A DNA stretch of 64,000 nt from Bdellovibrio sp. CG22_combo_CG10-13_8_21_14_all_39_27 (lineage in GTDB: Bacteria > Bdellovibrionota > Bacteriovoracia > Bacteriovoracales > Bacteriovoracaceae). The translations under genes and the position numbers were made by a program. Every line of letters begins with the position of its first letter. Positions within the stretch are counted from its first letter, which is position 1. Below, piece after piece: positions 43,172 to 55,215 of the stretch. Under the pieces are notes generated by a model. That model made no database searches and was not told the origin of the DNA. It saw nothing but the letters and a program-made list of their open reading frames with translations. The DNA lies in assembly GCA_002786715.1 (NCBI GenBank), contig PCTW01000084.1:124001-188000 (forward strand), written 5' to 3'.

Positions 43172-43604
43172 AAACTTTTCTGTTACGAACGAACTCAGCC
43201 ATTTGAATACGCAAGCGAGCGCGCTCCATCTTGCGACGATATTTTTCAATTTCGTCATTATCCATGTTGCTTGAGTTTGCCAATTTATCCTCGGCATTCT
43301 TTAGCGCAAGCTTAGCACGTTCAACATCGATCTCTTTTTCTTCTTCTGAAGTATTTGCAAGGATAGTCACTTTATCATTGAGAACCTTACAAGTTCCGTA
43401 GGAAATAGAGAAATGTCTGTCTGGATCATCAGCTCCACCAAAAACAGTCAACTGTCCTGTCGCAAGCTTTGTCACGATGTGAGTGTGGCTTGGCAAAACA
43501 TTGATCTGACCTTTTACAGTTTGTAGCAAAAGCGACTCCGCTGGAATCGACTTTGCTACAACTTTATAGGGAGTCAAAATATCTACAGTAAAAAAATTCG
43601 CCAT
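43170..43604 (-). CDS. atpC: F1 ATP synthase, epsilon subunit
   Basis: The 144-residue protein has an N-terminal beta domain (MANFFTVDILTPYKVV, GQINVLPSHTHIVTKL, ATGQLTVFGG) and a C-terminal helical hairpin (DVERAKLALKNAEDKL and RRKMERARLRIQMAE). It regulates F1 and links it to the c ring. Last gene of the atp operon, followed by a strong terminator. Confidence 0.94.
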   Translation of the reverse strand: MANFFTVDILTPYKVVAKSIPAESLLLQTVKGQINVLPSHTHIVTKLATGQLTVFGGADDPDRHFSISYGTCKVLNDKVTILANTSEEEKEIDVERAKLALKNAEDKLANSSNMDNDEIEKYRRKMERARLRIQMAEFVRNRKV

Positions 43605-43624
43605 AAAAATCTAATCCTAATTAA

Positions 43625-45927
<2,303 letters not shown>

Positions 45928-45940
45928 AATTTATTCCAAA

Positions 45941-47452
<1,512 letters not shown>

Positions 47453-47467
47453 TTACCTCTTTATGAA

Positions 47468-48007
47468 TTAATCATTAAGAACTTGTTCTTTAAGTTTATT
47501 AAGTTGGTTATCAACCGAAGCATCAAGTTGTAGGTCCTCTACAGTTACTCTATATCCGGCCGTCATTTGTTCATTTTTTACGTAAGTAAGTTCCGTCTTC
47601 ATTCCGATTCTCTTCTCGATGAAAGACTTTAATTTATTAGCAACATCTTGAGGAATTTCACTTTCATTACCTTCAATTGTTCCTCTTAAAAATCCTTTTT
47701 GATGATCATCAATCACCATGAGGTTTTTAAAGATAAGCGGAAGAAGAGAAATTCTCTCTTCATCGATTAAAAATTGGATAAAAGTTGTCGTTAAAGAAGA
47801 TAGTCCAAGTTTAGCCGTTACTTTCTTTAAAACATCGATTTTCTCTTCAATGGTAAAAACACTTAAAAAGAGAAGATTCTCTAATTGATTAGATTGATTA
47901 ATCGTTTCTGTTAGCTTTGTGAGATCACCAGCTACGTCTACTTTTTGCTCTAAACCTAAATCGTAAAGAGCTTTAGCATATGATTTAGCAACGTTTTGTT
48001 CTTTCAT
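47468..48007 (-). CDS. atpH: ATP synthase, delta subunit (OSCP)
   Basis: The 179-residue peripheral stalk protein has VAKSYAKALYDLGLE, a helical N-domain, GFLRGTIEGNESEIPQDV and the C-terminal MTAGYRVTVEDLQLDASVDNQLNKLKEQV, which matches the family signature. It follows the b subunits in the order b', b, delta, alpha. Confidence 0.92.
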   Translation of the reverse strand: MKEQNVAKSYAKALYDLGLEQKVDVAGDLTKLTETINQSNQLENLLFLSVFTIEEKIDVLKKVTAKLGLSSLTTTFIQFLIDEERISLLPLIFKNLMVIDDHQKGFLRGTIEGNESEIPQDVANKLKSFIEKRIGMKTELTYVKNEQMTAGYRVTVEDLQLDASVDNQLNKLKEQVLND

Positions 48008-48020
48008 TTCTTACCACCAA

Positions 48021-48569
48021 TTAAATTTGAGATAAAAGCTTTGAGGTTGCTTTACTTTGCATATTCTTATCTTTCTTTATGTCTGCTTTAGTTTTGTCTA
48101 ATACACTTTCAAAAAAGCTCTCAACCATTTGATTGATCAAGCTCTTTCTTTCATATTCAGTTTTAGCAACATAATCTTCTGCGAGACGATTCATCTTTTC
48201 TGCGAGTTCAGCTTGAGAACTTTGCGCATAAGAAGCTGCTTCCTTTTCTGATTCTGCCTTAACCTTGGCCAACTCAGCATCAAGGTTAGACATTTTCTTC
48301 TCGTACATCTCTAACTTGATATTAGCTTCTTTGATTTTTTCTTCAGAGACATTGTAGAGCTCCTCGATATCCTTCGCGTTTTTTTCAAAAAGAACAGCAA
48401 GCTTTCCTTTTAAAACAAGAAACCATAGCGGGGCAAAGAGAACAATAAAGTTGATGAATGGAAAGAGGAGGTCTTTTACACTGGGTTCATGGTGAGTATT
48501 ATGACCACCACTTTCACTCGCAAGAGCTGAACCAATTGTGATTAAAATTGTTACAAGTAACTTAATCAT
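48021..48569 (-). CDS. atpF: ATP synthase, Fo subunit b (with signal-like N-terminus)
   Basis: The 182-residue product starts with a signal-like hydrophobic segment (MIKLLVTILITIGSALASES), a pattern seen in b subunits of the former Deltaproteobacteria. A second membrane helix (LLFPFINFIVLFAPLWFLVL) follows, then a long charged helix that forms the stalk. It lies next to the b' gene. Confidence 0.85.
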   Translation of the reverse strand: MIKLLVTILITIGSALASESGGHNTHHEPSVKDLLFPFINFIVLFAPLWFLVLKGKLAVLFEKNAKDIEELYNVSEEKIKEANIKLEMYEKKMSNLDAELAKVKAESEKEAASYAQSSQAELAEKMNRLAEDYVAKTEYERKSLINQMVESFFESVLDKTKADIKKDKNMQSKATSKLLSQI

Positions 48570-48578
48570 AAATATTAC

Positions 48579-49022
48579 CTAACCAATGATTTTATTAATA
48601 ATTTCTTTGGAGATTTCTTCTTTGGCACTAAAGATGGCGTCTTTTTGCCCTTCCATCTCTTTAATATATTGTGCTCTTTTGGCATCTAATTCATCAGAAA
48701 GTACTTTTTCCTTATCCTTAAGGAGTTGCTGGTTCTTAGAATTGATTTCTTCTTTTTTTAGATTGAGCGCTTTTTGAGATTGGTTAATGACTTCACTCAT
48801 TTTTGCATTGTACTTATCGGCAAGCTTTTCTGAAGTTGCAAACTTTTCATTGGCTTCGTGTTCAAGCTTGGTCGTTTTGCTTTCACGCAAATCAAGCACA
48901 AACAAAAGCTTGTCCAAGAAAACTATTTTAAATAAAACAAACAATGCAATAACGACAACGAATTGGTGAACGATTGAAAAATCAGCTCCCAATTTAGTAA
49001 AGATAGCAAGAATCATATCCAT
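48579..49022 (-). CDS. ATP synthase, second b-type subunit (b')
   Basis: The 147-residue product has one N-terminal helix (HQFVVVIALFVLFKIVFL) and a long helical tail (RESKTTKLEHEANEKFATSEKLAD to the end), the b/b' form. Having both b and b' is typical of the former Deltaproteobacteria and phototrophs. It is the first gene of the operon; a TTGACA promoter precedes it. Confidence 0.83.
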   Translation of the reverse strand: MDMILAIFTKLGADFSIVHQFVVVIALFVLFKIVFLDKLLFVLDLRESKTTKLEHEANEKFATSEKLADKYNAKMSEVINQSQKALNLKKEEINSKNQQLLKDKEKVLSDELDAKRAQYIKEMEGQKDAIFSAKEEISKEIINKIIG

Positions 49023-49064
49023 AGTTATGGTTCCCTTAATTAAAGCTCTTTTTTGAACCCATAA

Positions 49065-49093
49065 TCAATAATCAGTAACGACTTTTTTGTCAA
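49065..49093 (-). promoter_or_regulatory. Putative promoter of the atp operon
   Basis: On the minus strand a perfect TTGACA (49093-49088), 17 bases, and TATTGA (49070-49065). The -10 fits only half, but the -35 is perfect. It lies about 43 bases ahead of the first atp gene. Confidence 0.5.
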
Positions 49094-49126
49094 AAGAATT
49101 CGGTAGATTAAGTCTATTTGTCTCTA

Positions 49127-49462
49127 TTATTGTGAGTCGCGCATTTTTGTTGTGCCGTGGAAGATTACTCCTTCCTCGACAATTAGACTCGGGGCGGTAA
49201 TAGTTCCTTCAAATCGTGCAGGGCGTATAATCTCAACTCTTGAACTTGCCTTCACATTGCCTTTAACGGTACCTGAAATCAAAATAACATCTGCGTTAAT
49301 ATCGGCATTAACCACTGCACCTTCAGAAACGATCACAGTATCGTTTGAAAAAATACTACCGTTTACTATGCCCGCTATGCGCGCAACGCCTGTAAAGGAT
49401 AAATTTCCCTCAAAGCGGCAGCCTTCTTCGATGATTGCTGAAATTTCACCACGATTTTCCAC
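49127..49462 (-). CDS. Bactofilin
   Basis: The 111-residue protein is one of the small beta-helix cytoskeletal proteins (DUF583): GCRFEGNLSFTGVARIAGIVNGSI, NADVILISGTVKGNV and ARFEGTITAPSLIVEEGVIFHG make up the repeating strand pattern. Bactofilins form filaments for cell shape or chromosome positioning, and often sit next to parAB; in Myxococcus they carry ParABS. Start GTG, with AAGGAA before it. The repeat element at 49476-49491 lies between the ribosome site and parB. Confidence 0.9.
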   Translation of the reverse strand: MENRGEISAIIEEGCRFEGNLSFTGVARIAGIVNGSIFSNDTVIVSEGAVVNADINADVILISGTVKGNVKASSRVEIIRPARFEGTITAPSLIVEEGVIFHGTTKMRDSQ

Positions 49463-49475
49463 TAGATTCCTTCCC

Positions 49476-49491
49476 TGGTCCTATAGAACCA
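49476..49491 (-). repeat. Single copy of the 16-bp near-palindrome (inverted relative to mnmE copies)
   Basis: On the minus strand this reads TGGTTCTATAGGACCA, identical in all 16 bases to the four copies in mnmE. It is in the 30-base spacer between the parB stop (49495-49493) and the bactofilin start (49462), and follows A-rich sequence as in mnmE. It could be an operator for bactofilin or a structural site. Confidence 0.9.
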
Positions 49492-49492
49492 C

Positions 49493-50398
49493 TTATTTTT
49501 TTAACAAAAATTCATAGATATCGTTAAATTCTGCTTCATTGTTGAATTTAATCGTAATCGCGCCACTTCCATTATTTTTTGATTTCAAATTAAAGTGATA
49601 GCCAGTTGTTTGTTCTAACTTTTGACGAAACTGATCTAGTTTGTCGTCAAGAAATGTTAGACGAGCCTTGGTCTTTGATCTTGATTTACCTTTTTTGGCC
49701 AGTTCCTCTGTCTCGCGAACTGATAATTGCTTTTGGGCAGCCTCGCTTGCGAGATTAATAACTAAGTCGCGATCTTGAATGGCCGCTAAGACTTTTGCGT
49801 GTCCGAATGACAGCAAATCCTTTTGAATAAGCTCAATCACAACTCTTGGGAGTTTTAACACTCTCAAAAAGTTAGCAATGGTTGATCTCTCTTTTCCGAT
49901 TTTCTTTGCAACTTCTTCTTGAGTTAGTTTGAATTCTTCCATTAATTGATAATAGGCAAGAGCCTCTTCAATACAATTAAGGTCAGAGCGTTGAACGTTT
50001 TCGATGATGGCCATAACCATCTTTTCTCTGTCTGTGGCTCTTTTTAAAATAGCTGGAACTTGAGTTAATCCTGCTTTCTTGGCAGCACGAAGTCTTCTCT
50101 CTCCCGCAATTAATTCAAATCCATCTTCATCTTTTATAACGATGAGTGGTTGGATAATTCCATTCTCTTTGATTGATTCAGAAAGTTCTTCTAACTCTTT
50201 TTCTTTAAATATTTTTCTTGGTTGATGAGAGTTCATTCTGATTGATGCAATATCAATCATCAAAGCATTACCATCAGCCAGCATTTCTTTTTTCGGTTTT
50301 TCTTCTAGTTTCGCCTTAATCGCAGCTTGTTGAGCAGCCACTGGAGTGTCTTGTATGAGAGAGGCTATTCCTTTTCCTAATTTAACTTGAGTTGCCAT
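49493..50398 (-). CDS. parB: Chromosome partitioning protein ParB (CTPase)
   Basis: Loads at parS and spreads as a clamp. The 301-residue protein has an N-terminal ParA-contact region with LGKGIASLI, MIDIASIRMNSHQPRK, the GERRLRAAKKAGL CTP-binding box, ENVQRSDLNCIEEALAYYQLM and an HTH LTQEEVAKKIGKERSTIANFLRVLKLP. A C-terminal dimer domain follows. It overlaps nothing, but lies 17 bases after parA. Confidence 0.97.
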   Translation of the reverse strand: MATQVKLGKGIASLIQDTPVAAQQAAIKAKLEEKPKKEMLADGNALMIDIASIRMNSHQPRKIFKEKELEELSESIKENGIIQPLIVIKDEDGFELIAGERRLRAAKKAGLTQVPAILKRATDREKMVMAIIENVQRSDLNCIEEALAYYQLMEEFKLTQEEVAKKIGKERSTIANFLRVLKLPRVVIELIQKDLLSFGHAKVLAAIQDRDLVINLASEAAQKQLSVRETEELAKKGKSRSKTKARLTFLDDKLDQFRQKLEQTTGYHFNLKSKNNGSGAITIKFNNEAEFNDIYEFLLKK

Positions 50399-50414
50399 GA
50401 TTTATTTTCCTTTA

Positions 50415-51224
50415 TTATAAAGTCGCTACGTTTTCAGAATCTCCAGCATCTACAATCTCTCTTTCTTTTAAGATCACTTCTTTTGCGAGAGATAAATAAG
50501 CCTCACTACCCTTTGATTCAATATCATAAAGAATAATTGGCTTACCAAAACTTGGAGACTCAGAAAGCTTAACGTTTCTTGGTATAATTGTTTCAAAAAC
50601 CTTGTCTGAAAAATGAGTCCTAATTTCATCACAAACTTGCTTGTGTAAACTTGTTCTCGCATCAAACATAGTAAGAACAATCCCATCCATCTTTAAATTG
50701 GGATTCAGAGATCCACGAACAAGACGAACAGTGTTTAAGAGTTGGGCCAAGCCTTCCATCGCAAAATATTCTGTCTGCAACGGAACGATAAAACTATTTG
50801 CAGAATTGAGTGCATTTAACGTTAAAAGTCCTAGCGATGGAGGACAGTCTATAATGATGTAATCGTATTTATCTTGAATAGTAGCGAGCGCGTTCTTTAA
50901 CTTTGATTCTCTAGCTATAACACTTACCAATTCAATTTCTGCGCCAATGAGATTGCTGTCAGCTGGGCACACATCAAAGTAGGGAAGTTCTGTATTGTAA
51001 ATTGCTTCACTAATATCAATCTCGCCAATGAGGGCGTGATAGATATTTTTATCAGCGTACTTCTCTCTCGCTAGTCCGACACCTGTTGACGCATTGCCCT
51101 GGGGATCAAGGTCCAATAACAGAGTTCTTTTCTCAGCTACTGCTAAGCAAGCTGCTAGATTTATTGAGGTTGTCGTTTTACCAACGCCACCTTTCTGATT
51201 AGTTAATGCAATGATTTTAGCCAT
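50415..51224 (-). CDS. parA: Chromosome partitioning ATPase ParA (Soj)
   Basis: Binds DNA nonspecifically and moves ParB-parS. The 269-residue protein has the deviant Walker A KGGVGKTTTSINLA, the Walker B IIIDCPPSLGLLTLNAL, and LDLDPQGNASTG. GGAGT precedes the ATG. It is coupled by short spacing with parB; rsmG lies upstream in the same direction. Confidence 0.98.
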   Translation of the reverse strand: MAKIIALTNQKGGVGKTTTSINLAACLAVAEKRTLLLDLDPQGNASTGVGLAREKYADKNIYHALIGEIDISEAIYNTELPYFDVCPADSNLIGAEIELVSVIARESKLKNALATIQDKYDYIIIDCPPSLGLLTLNALNSANSFIVPLQTEYFAMEGLAQLLNTVRLVRGSLNPNLKMDGIVLTMFDARTSLHKQVCDEIRTHFSDKVFETIIPRNVKLSESPSFGKPIILYDIESKGSEAYLSLAKEVILKEREIVDAGDSENVATL

Positions 51225-51260
51225 TTAGATACTCCACTTAGAACTTTTGTGGAGAAATTA

Positions 51261-51908
51261 TCAATCTATTTCGGCTACTTTGACAACGATTTTATTTTTA
51301 TTTTTCTTTGTTCCACGTGGAACATTTCGTGAGAATTTATAAAGAAAAATGGCCCTTTGGTTATCTTCAATACCAAAGTTTTTTTCAAGAATAAGCTCGG
51401 AACCATTGATTTTCTTAGGAACATCCTCGAGCTCATAAGTCTTAGGCCCCTTATAGAAAACCACCCAGACTTCACTTTTCTGCGAGACATTCATCATCTC
51501 AAGTAAGTCTTTAATAGGTCCAACCGCTTTGAAGGTAACGATACAATCGCGATCAATTTGGACTTCTTCAAGACGAGCATGAAAACATTTAACGTTAGAT
51601 AGGCCAACTCTTTGAGCAATGGTTTGGACAGCAGAAGCCTTCTTCCCTCTTGCGTCTATTCCAATGATCTTTTTTTCAGGAAAGATCTTGGCTAAAGGAA
51701 TTAAAGGAAATCCTCCTCCGAAGCCAACATCTATTATCAATTTGGCATCTTTTGCGATCTCAGCCAGCTCAGGAAGATTCTGAAAGGGATATAATGAGTC
51801 AATGATCTGTTTATCATAAAACCCTGAAGGCTCAGTTATTCGAGTAAGATTCAACCCCGCAAACTCACCAGTATAATAAGATAAAAGATTATCTGAAAAC
51901 TCTCTCAT
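51261..51908 (-). CDS. rsmG: 16S rRNA (guanine527-N7)-methyltransferase
   Basis: The 215-residue SAM-dependent enzyme has [22 protein letters not shown], the SAM motif, [14 protein letters not shown] in the form [21 protein letters not shown] and VTFKAVGPI. The ATG overlaps the mnmG stop (ATGA). The C-terminal codons contain a perfect parS. Confidence 0.93.
   Translation of the reverse strand: MREFSDNLLSYYTGEFAGLNLTRITEPSGFYDKQIIDSLYPFQNLPELAEIAKDAKLIIDVGFGGGFPLIPLAKIFPEKKIIGIDARGKKASAVQTIAQRVGLSNVKCFHARLEEVQIDRDCIVTFKAVGPIKDLLEMMNVSQKSEVWVVFYKGPKTYELEDVPKKINGSELILEKNFGIEDNQRAIFLYKFSRNVPRGTKKNKNKIVVKVAEID
51309..51324. promoter_or_regulatory. parS site 1 (within rsmG)
   Basis: TGTTCCACGTGGAACA, a perfect 16-bp palindrome and the universal parS sequence for ParB. 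It lies in the coding region near the end of rsmG, about 0.9 kb from parB. Confidence 0.97.
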
Positions 51909-53680
51909 AAAATGTTTGCCGCCACATAAACAAGGGTCGCAGGCCTAATTCCTTCAATCTTTTGCAGTTGCATAAAGGTTTGAGGCTTGGTTTTCTCAAT
52001 TCGAAGCTTACACTCGAAGGAAATATTCTTTGAAGCTACCAGCTCCTCCCAATTTATGTGCTTTCGAGACAATTTATTCAATCTCTCACCTTCTTCTTGG
52101 GCACGCTTTACATAGCCCTCATATTTTATCTCAACTGCAACGCTCTTGATTAGTCGCTGATTGAAACTTAATCCATGCACTTGTAAAAACTCACCAAGTT
52201 TTACAACGGGATCGAGCTTGGGATCTTTTAAAACAGAAATTAAAGCATCGTTGCTCTTCACAAGGGAGAGAAGAAGCGATTTTTGGGATAAGTACTCGCG
52301 CTGAAATTGATCAATCTGCAATTCGAGTCCAAATTTTGCTCTTAAGGGAGAGAGTCGATCAATAATATTATCCTCTCGAAGGTGAAGTCGATTCTCGGCC
52401 CTGGCGGTGAATAGTCTATATGGTTCATCTCTCTGGCTTGAAACTAGATCATCGACCATAACTCCAATATATGTTTCGTCTCGATCAAAATATATAGGCT
52501 CTTTTCCAAGAATTGAGAGAGCAGCATTTACTCCTGCCACAAATCCCTGCCCCGCTGCCTCTTCATAACCAGAGGTACCATTAACTTGTCCTGCAAAATA
52601 GAGCCCCGGAACATCTTTGTGCTGTAATCCCAAATCCAAAAGTGAAGTATCAACTACATCATACTCAACCGCGTATCCAGGAACCAGAATCTCTGCATTC
52701 TCGAGACCTGGTATCAAATTGATAAATTGCAGTTGAATATCTACAGGTAGACTAGTTGAGATTCCGTTAGGATAAACAGTCTCAAGCTTATGTGATTCTG
52801 GTTCAACAAAAACATGGTGGCTGTCTCTGTCGGGGTATCTAAATGCTTTATCCTCTATGGATGGACAATAGCGTGGACCTACTCCTTGAATCTGGCCGTT
52901 AAAAAGGGGTGATTGGTCTTTATTATCTCTAATTATATCAAGTGAAGACTTATTTATGCGTGTTAGGTGACAAGAAACTTGTTCTTGAAAGCGATCATAC
53001 TCACCATGTGCCCAGTGAAATGTTTCAACTGTTTCATCAGAGGGCTGCTCATCCATAACTGAAAAATCAATAGTGCTCTTCTTAAGTCTAGGAGGAGTTC
53101 CAGTTTTAAAACGGACAGCAAGCTTAGGGACTTTTGCTAAAAGATCTGTTAGCCCAGCGGAAGACTCACAGTCTACTCTTCCACCTGAAGATTTATTGGA
53201 TCCAGAGTGAAGAATCCCGTTTAAAAATGTTCCCGTCGTAACGATAATTTTCTTAGATGAAACAATTGAGCCATCGCTACACAGGACTTCAAAAAATCCT
53301 TCTCGCTCAGAGATTGATTGCACGGTATTTCTAATTATTGAAATATTGGAATTAGTCTCGAGTAACTGATTCGCCACTTCTGAATAGAGGGCCTTGTCAA
53401 CTTGAACACGAGTTGAATGAACAGCATAGCCCTTGCTCTCATTCAGGCGTCTATATTGAATGGCTGCCAGATCAGCAACCTTTCCCATGAAGCCACCAAG
53501 TGCATCAAGCTCACGAACAACGTGACCCTTTCCCACTCCTCCAATTGAAGGATTGCATGGAGTCGATGCAAGATCGACCTTGGGCATAGATAGTAATCCG
53601 ACCTTGATATCAAATTGCGATGCAATCCATGCCGACTCACATCCAGCATGACCTCCACCAACTATTAAAACATCAAACAT
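51905..53680 (-). CDS. mnmG: tRNA uridine 5-carboxymethylaminomethyl modification enzyme MnmG
   Basis: With MnmE it makes the cmnm5 (or nm5) modification at U34 of tRNAs, using FAD. The ATG at 53680 (GGTGG before it) gives [18 protein letters not shown], the usual beginning; an upstream in-frame ATG at 53692 is less likely. The 591-residue protein has FAD-binding [35 protein letters not shown]-like segment ([10 protein letters not shown]), [21 protein letters not shown] and [12 protein letters not shown]. Its end overlaps rsmG. Confidence 0.96.
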   Translation of the reverse strand: MFDVLIVGGGHAGCESAWIASQFDIKVGLLSMPKVDLASTPCNPSIGGVGKGHVVRELDALGGFMGKVADLAAIQYRRLNESKGYAVHSTRVQVDKALYSEVANQLLETNSNISIIRNTVQSISEREGFFEVLCSDGSIVSSKKIIVTTGTFLNGILHSGSNKSSGGRVDCESSAGLTDLLAKVPKLAVRFKTGTPPRLKKSTIDFSVMDEQPSDETVETFHWAHGEYDRFQEQVSCHLTRINKSSLDIIRDNKDQSPLFNGQIQGVGPRYCPSIEDKAFRYPDRDSHHVFVEPESHKLETVYPNGISTSLPVDIQLQFINLIPGLENAEILVPGYAVEYDVVDTSLLDLGLQHKDVPGLYFAGQVNGTSGYEEAAGQGFVAGVNAALSILGKEPIYFDRDETYIGVMVDDLVSSQRDEPYRLFTARAENRLHLREDNIIDRLSPLRAKFGLELQIDQFQREYLSQKSLLLSLVKSNDALISVLKDPKLDPVVKLGEFLQVHGLSFNQRLIKSVAVEIKYEGYVKRAQEEGERLNKLSRKHINWEELVASKNISFECKLRIEKTKPQTFMQLQKIEGIRPATLVYVAANIL

Positions 53681-53692
53681 TAAGACCACCAT

Positions 53693-53708
53693 TGTTCCAC
53701 GTGGAACA
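53693..53708. promoter_or_regulatory. parS site 2 (upstream of mnmG)
   Basis: TGTTCCACGTGGAACA, the second perfect parS. It ends 13 bases ahead of the mnmG ATG at 53680 and lies between mnmE and mnmG, so ParB loading here might affect mnmG transcription. Confidence 0.97.
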
Positions 53709-53778
53709 TCTAAAATTGAACAAGCCGAAATCTAGAAAAAATTGCGAAGTAAGTCCATAACTATTGAAATTTATACAG

Positions 53779-55215
53779 CTATTTTCCAATGCAAAAGTTA
53801 GAAAAGAGGTTGTTAAGGACATCATCAGCCGACACAAGACCTACCAAAGCCTCGATTTTTGACCCTAAGATATTGATTTCATTTGAGCATATGAGAATAT
53901 CAGAGTAAATCATTTTTATATCCATATTATTTATTGAGTCGTTAATTGCCTTGATGGCTGCCTGCTGGCGTGGAACCAAAATTGGATCGTTTCCTAGGGC
54001 ACTATCTAATTTTTGCGAGATGAGATTAAAAAACAGTGAAAGTGGTTCTATAGGACCAGAAGCAAAAACTGGTTCTATAGGACCAGTAAAAAAAAGTGGT
54101 TCTATAGGACCAAAAAAAAGTGGTTCTATAGGACCACGGCTTAAAAAGAGTGGCTTTTTTTGCTGTGAAATGAACTCTAAAAAAGTCGATTTTGAGAGTG
54201 TAGAACCAATAAATTTGTCGAAGTGTGTGATGACGAAACAGTCGACAGAGTGGGCGCTTAAAAGGTGCAAAAAATGGTCATCATAATCAAGCGGATTGAT
54301 GACAGCTATCTTGAAAAACGCCTCTCTATATTGCTCAAAAGAACGCTCAATCCCCTGCTTTTCAATGGCATTTTGAGACTCTCTAATCCCTGCCGTATCA
54401 ATTAAATTAAAAAGTCGATGCTCGATTTGTAATGTCTCACTGACGTAATCGCGTGTTGTGCCAGCCTCTGAACTTACAATCGAGCGTTCATGGCCCAATA
54501 AATAATTGAAAAAGGTACTTTTGCCGGAATTTGGTGTGCCAAAGAGCACAATGGATGGACTTAATAATGAACGAGATTGATATGTTACTCGAGAATGAAG
54601 ATTATCAATAAGTTTTTTGAGATGCGAAAACTGTGATAGCGCCTTTTCCTGAGTTTCAACTTCTCCGACATCCTCAGAAAAATCGATAAGAAGCTCCACT
54701 AAGATTCTCAGCTTAATAAATTCTTCACGAAGCGTGAGATAACAAGAGTGAATAGTACCGTTTAATCCCTTAAGGCCAAGCTCAACTCCTTGGAGGCTCT
54801 TGCTGGTTAAAAGCATATCAAGAGATTCAACTTGAGAGAGGTCCATTTTTTTATTTTTTAGCGCACGATAAGTAAACTCCCCGGGTTGGGCCAAGCGACA
54901 GGAATAGTGATCACAAAAAAATTCAATAATGCGATCAACATTAATAGGATTTCCGTGAACACTAAGTTCTAAAATATTCTCGCCAGTGTAACTATGTGGA
55001 GCTTGGAAAAAAGTCGCAACGACTTCATCCAGAAGTTTATCTTTATCAAGCAGCGCAACCAATGAAGCCACACGCGGTTTTAAGCTATCCAGCTTCTTAG
55101 AAAAAGATGAATTAAAATCAGAAATATTTTTGAAACCCGAAATTCTAATGACAGCTAAAGCTGCGCTCCCCTCTCCCGTGCTTTTGGCAATTATTGGTCC
55201 AGGGGAAAACATCAT
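53779..55215 (-). CDS. mnmE: tRNA modification GTPase MnmE, with repeat insertion in the G domain
   Basis: Product of 478 residues (usual about 455). The N-terminal folate-binding and helical domains are normal (AVIRISGF, PHSYTGEN and PGEFTYRALKNKKMDL). In the G domain, G1 GTPNSGKS (226-233) and G3 DTAG (273-276) are intact. G4 reads THFD (330-333) instead of NKxD, and G5 is replaced by four GPIEP repeats (361-392), which are the 16-bp DNA repeat. The C-terminal CIGK is intact. It may have altered nucleotide specificity. Overlap with yidC is TAATG. Confidence 0.93.
   Translation of the reverse strand: MMFSPGPIIAKSTGEGSAALAVIRISGFKNISDFNSSFSKKLDSLKPRVASLVALLDKDKLLDEVVATFFQAPHSYTGENILELSVHGNPINVDRIIEFFCDHYSCRLAQPGEFTYRALKNKKMDLSQVESLDMLLTSKSLQGVELGLKGLNGTIHSCYLTLREEFIKLRILVELLIDFSEDVGEVETQEKALSQFSHLKKLIDNLHSRVTYQSRSLLSPSIVLFGTPNSGKSTFFNYLLGHERSIVSSEAGTTRDYVSETLQIEHRLFNLIDTAGIRESQNAIEKQGIERSFEQYREAFFKIAVINPLDYDDHFLHLLSAHSVDCFVITHFDKFIGSTLSKSTFLEFISQQKKPLFLSRGPIEPLFFGPIEPLFFTGPIEPVFASGPIEPLSLFFNLISQKLDSALGNDPILVPRQQAAIKAINDSINNMDIKMIYSDILICSNEINILGSKIEALVGLVSADDVLNNLFSNFCIGK
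54043..54136 (-). repeat. Four tandem copies of a 16-bp near-palindrome inside mnmE
   Basis: On the plus strand TGGTTCTATAGGACCA occurs at 54043-54058, 54070-54085, 54097-54112 and 54121-54136, all 16 bases identical, with 11, 11 and 8-base A-rich spacers. It is nearly self-complementary around TATA (one mismatched pair). Every unit is in frame with mnmE and codes for GPIEP. Confidence 0.95.

Noticed and set aside
54043-54136. The mnmE repeats as a CRISPR array
   Set aside because: Repeat 16 bp and spacers 8-11 bp are far too short, spacers are A-rich and alike, the units are in frame in a protein gene, and no cas gene is present.
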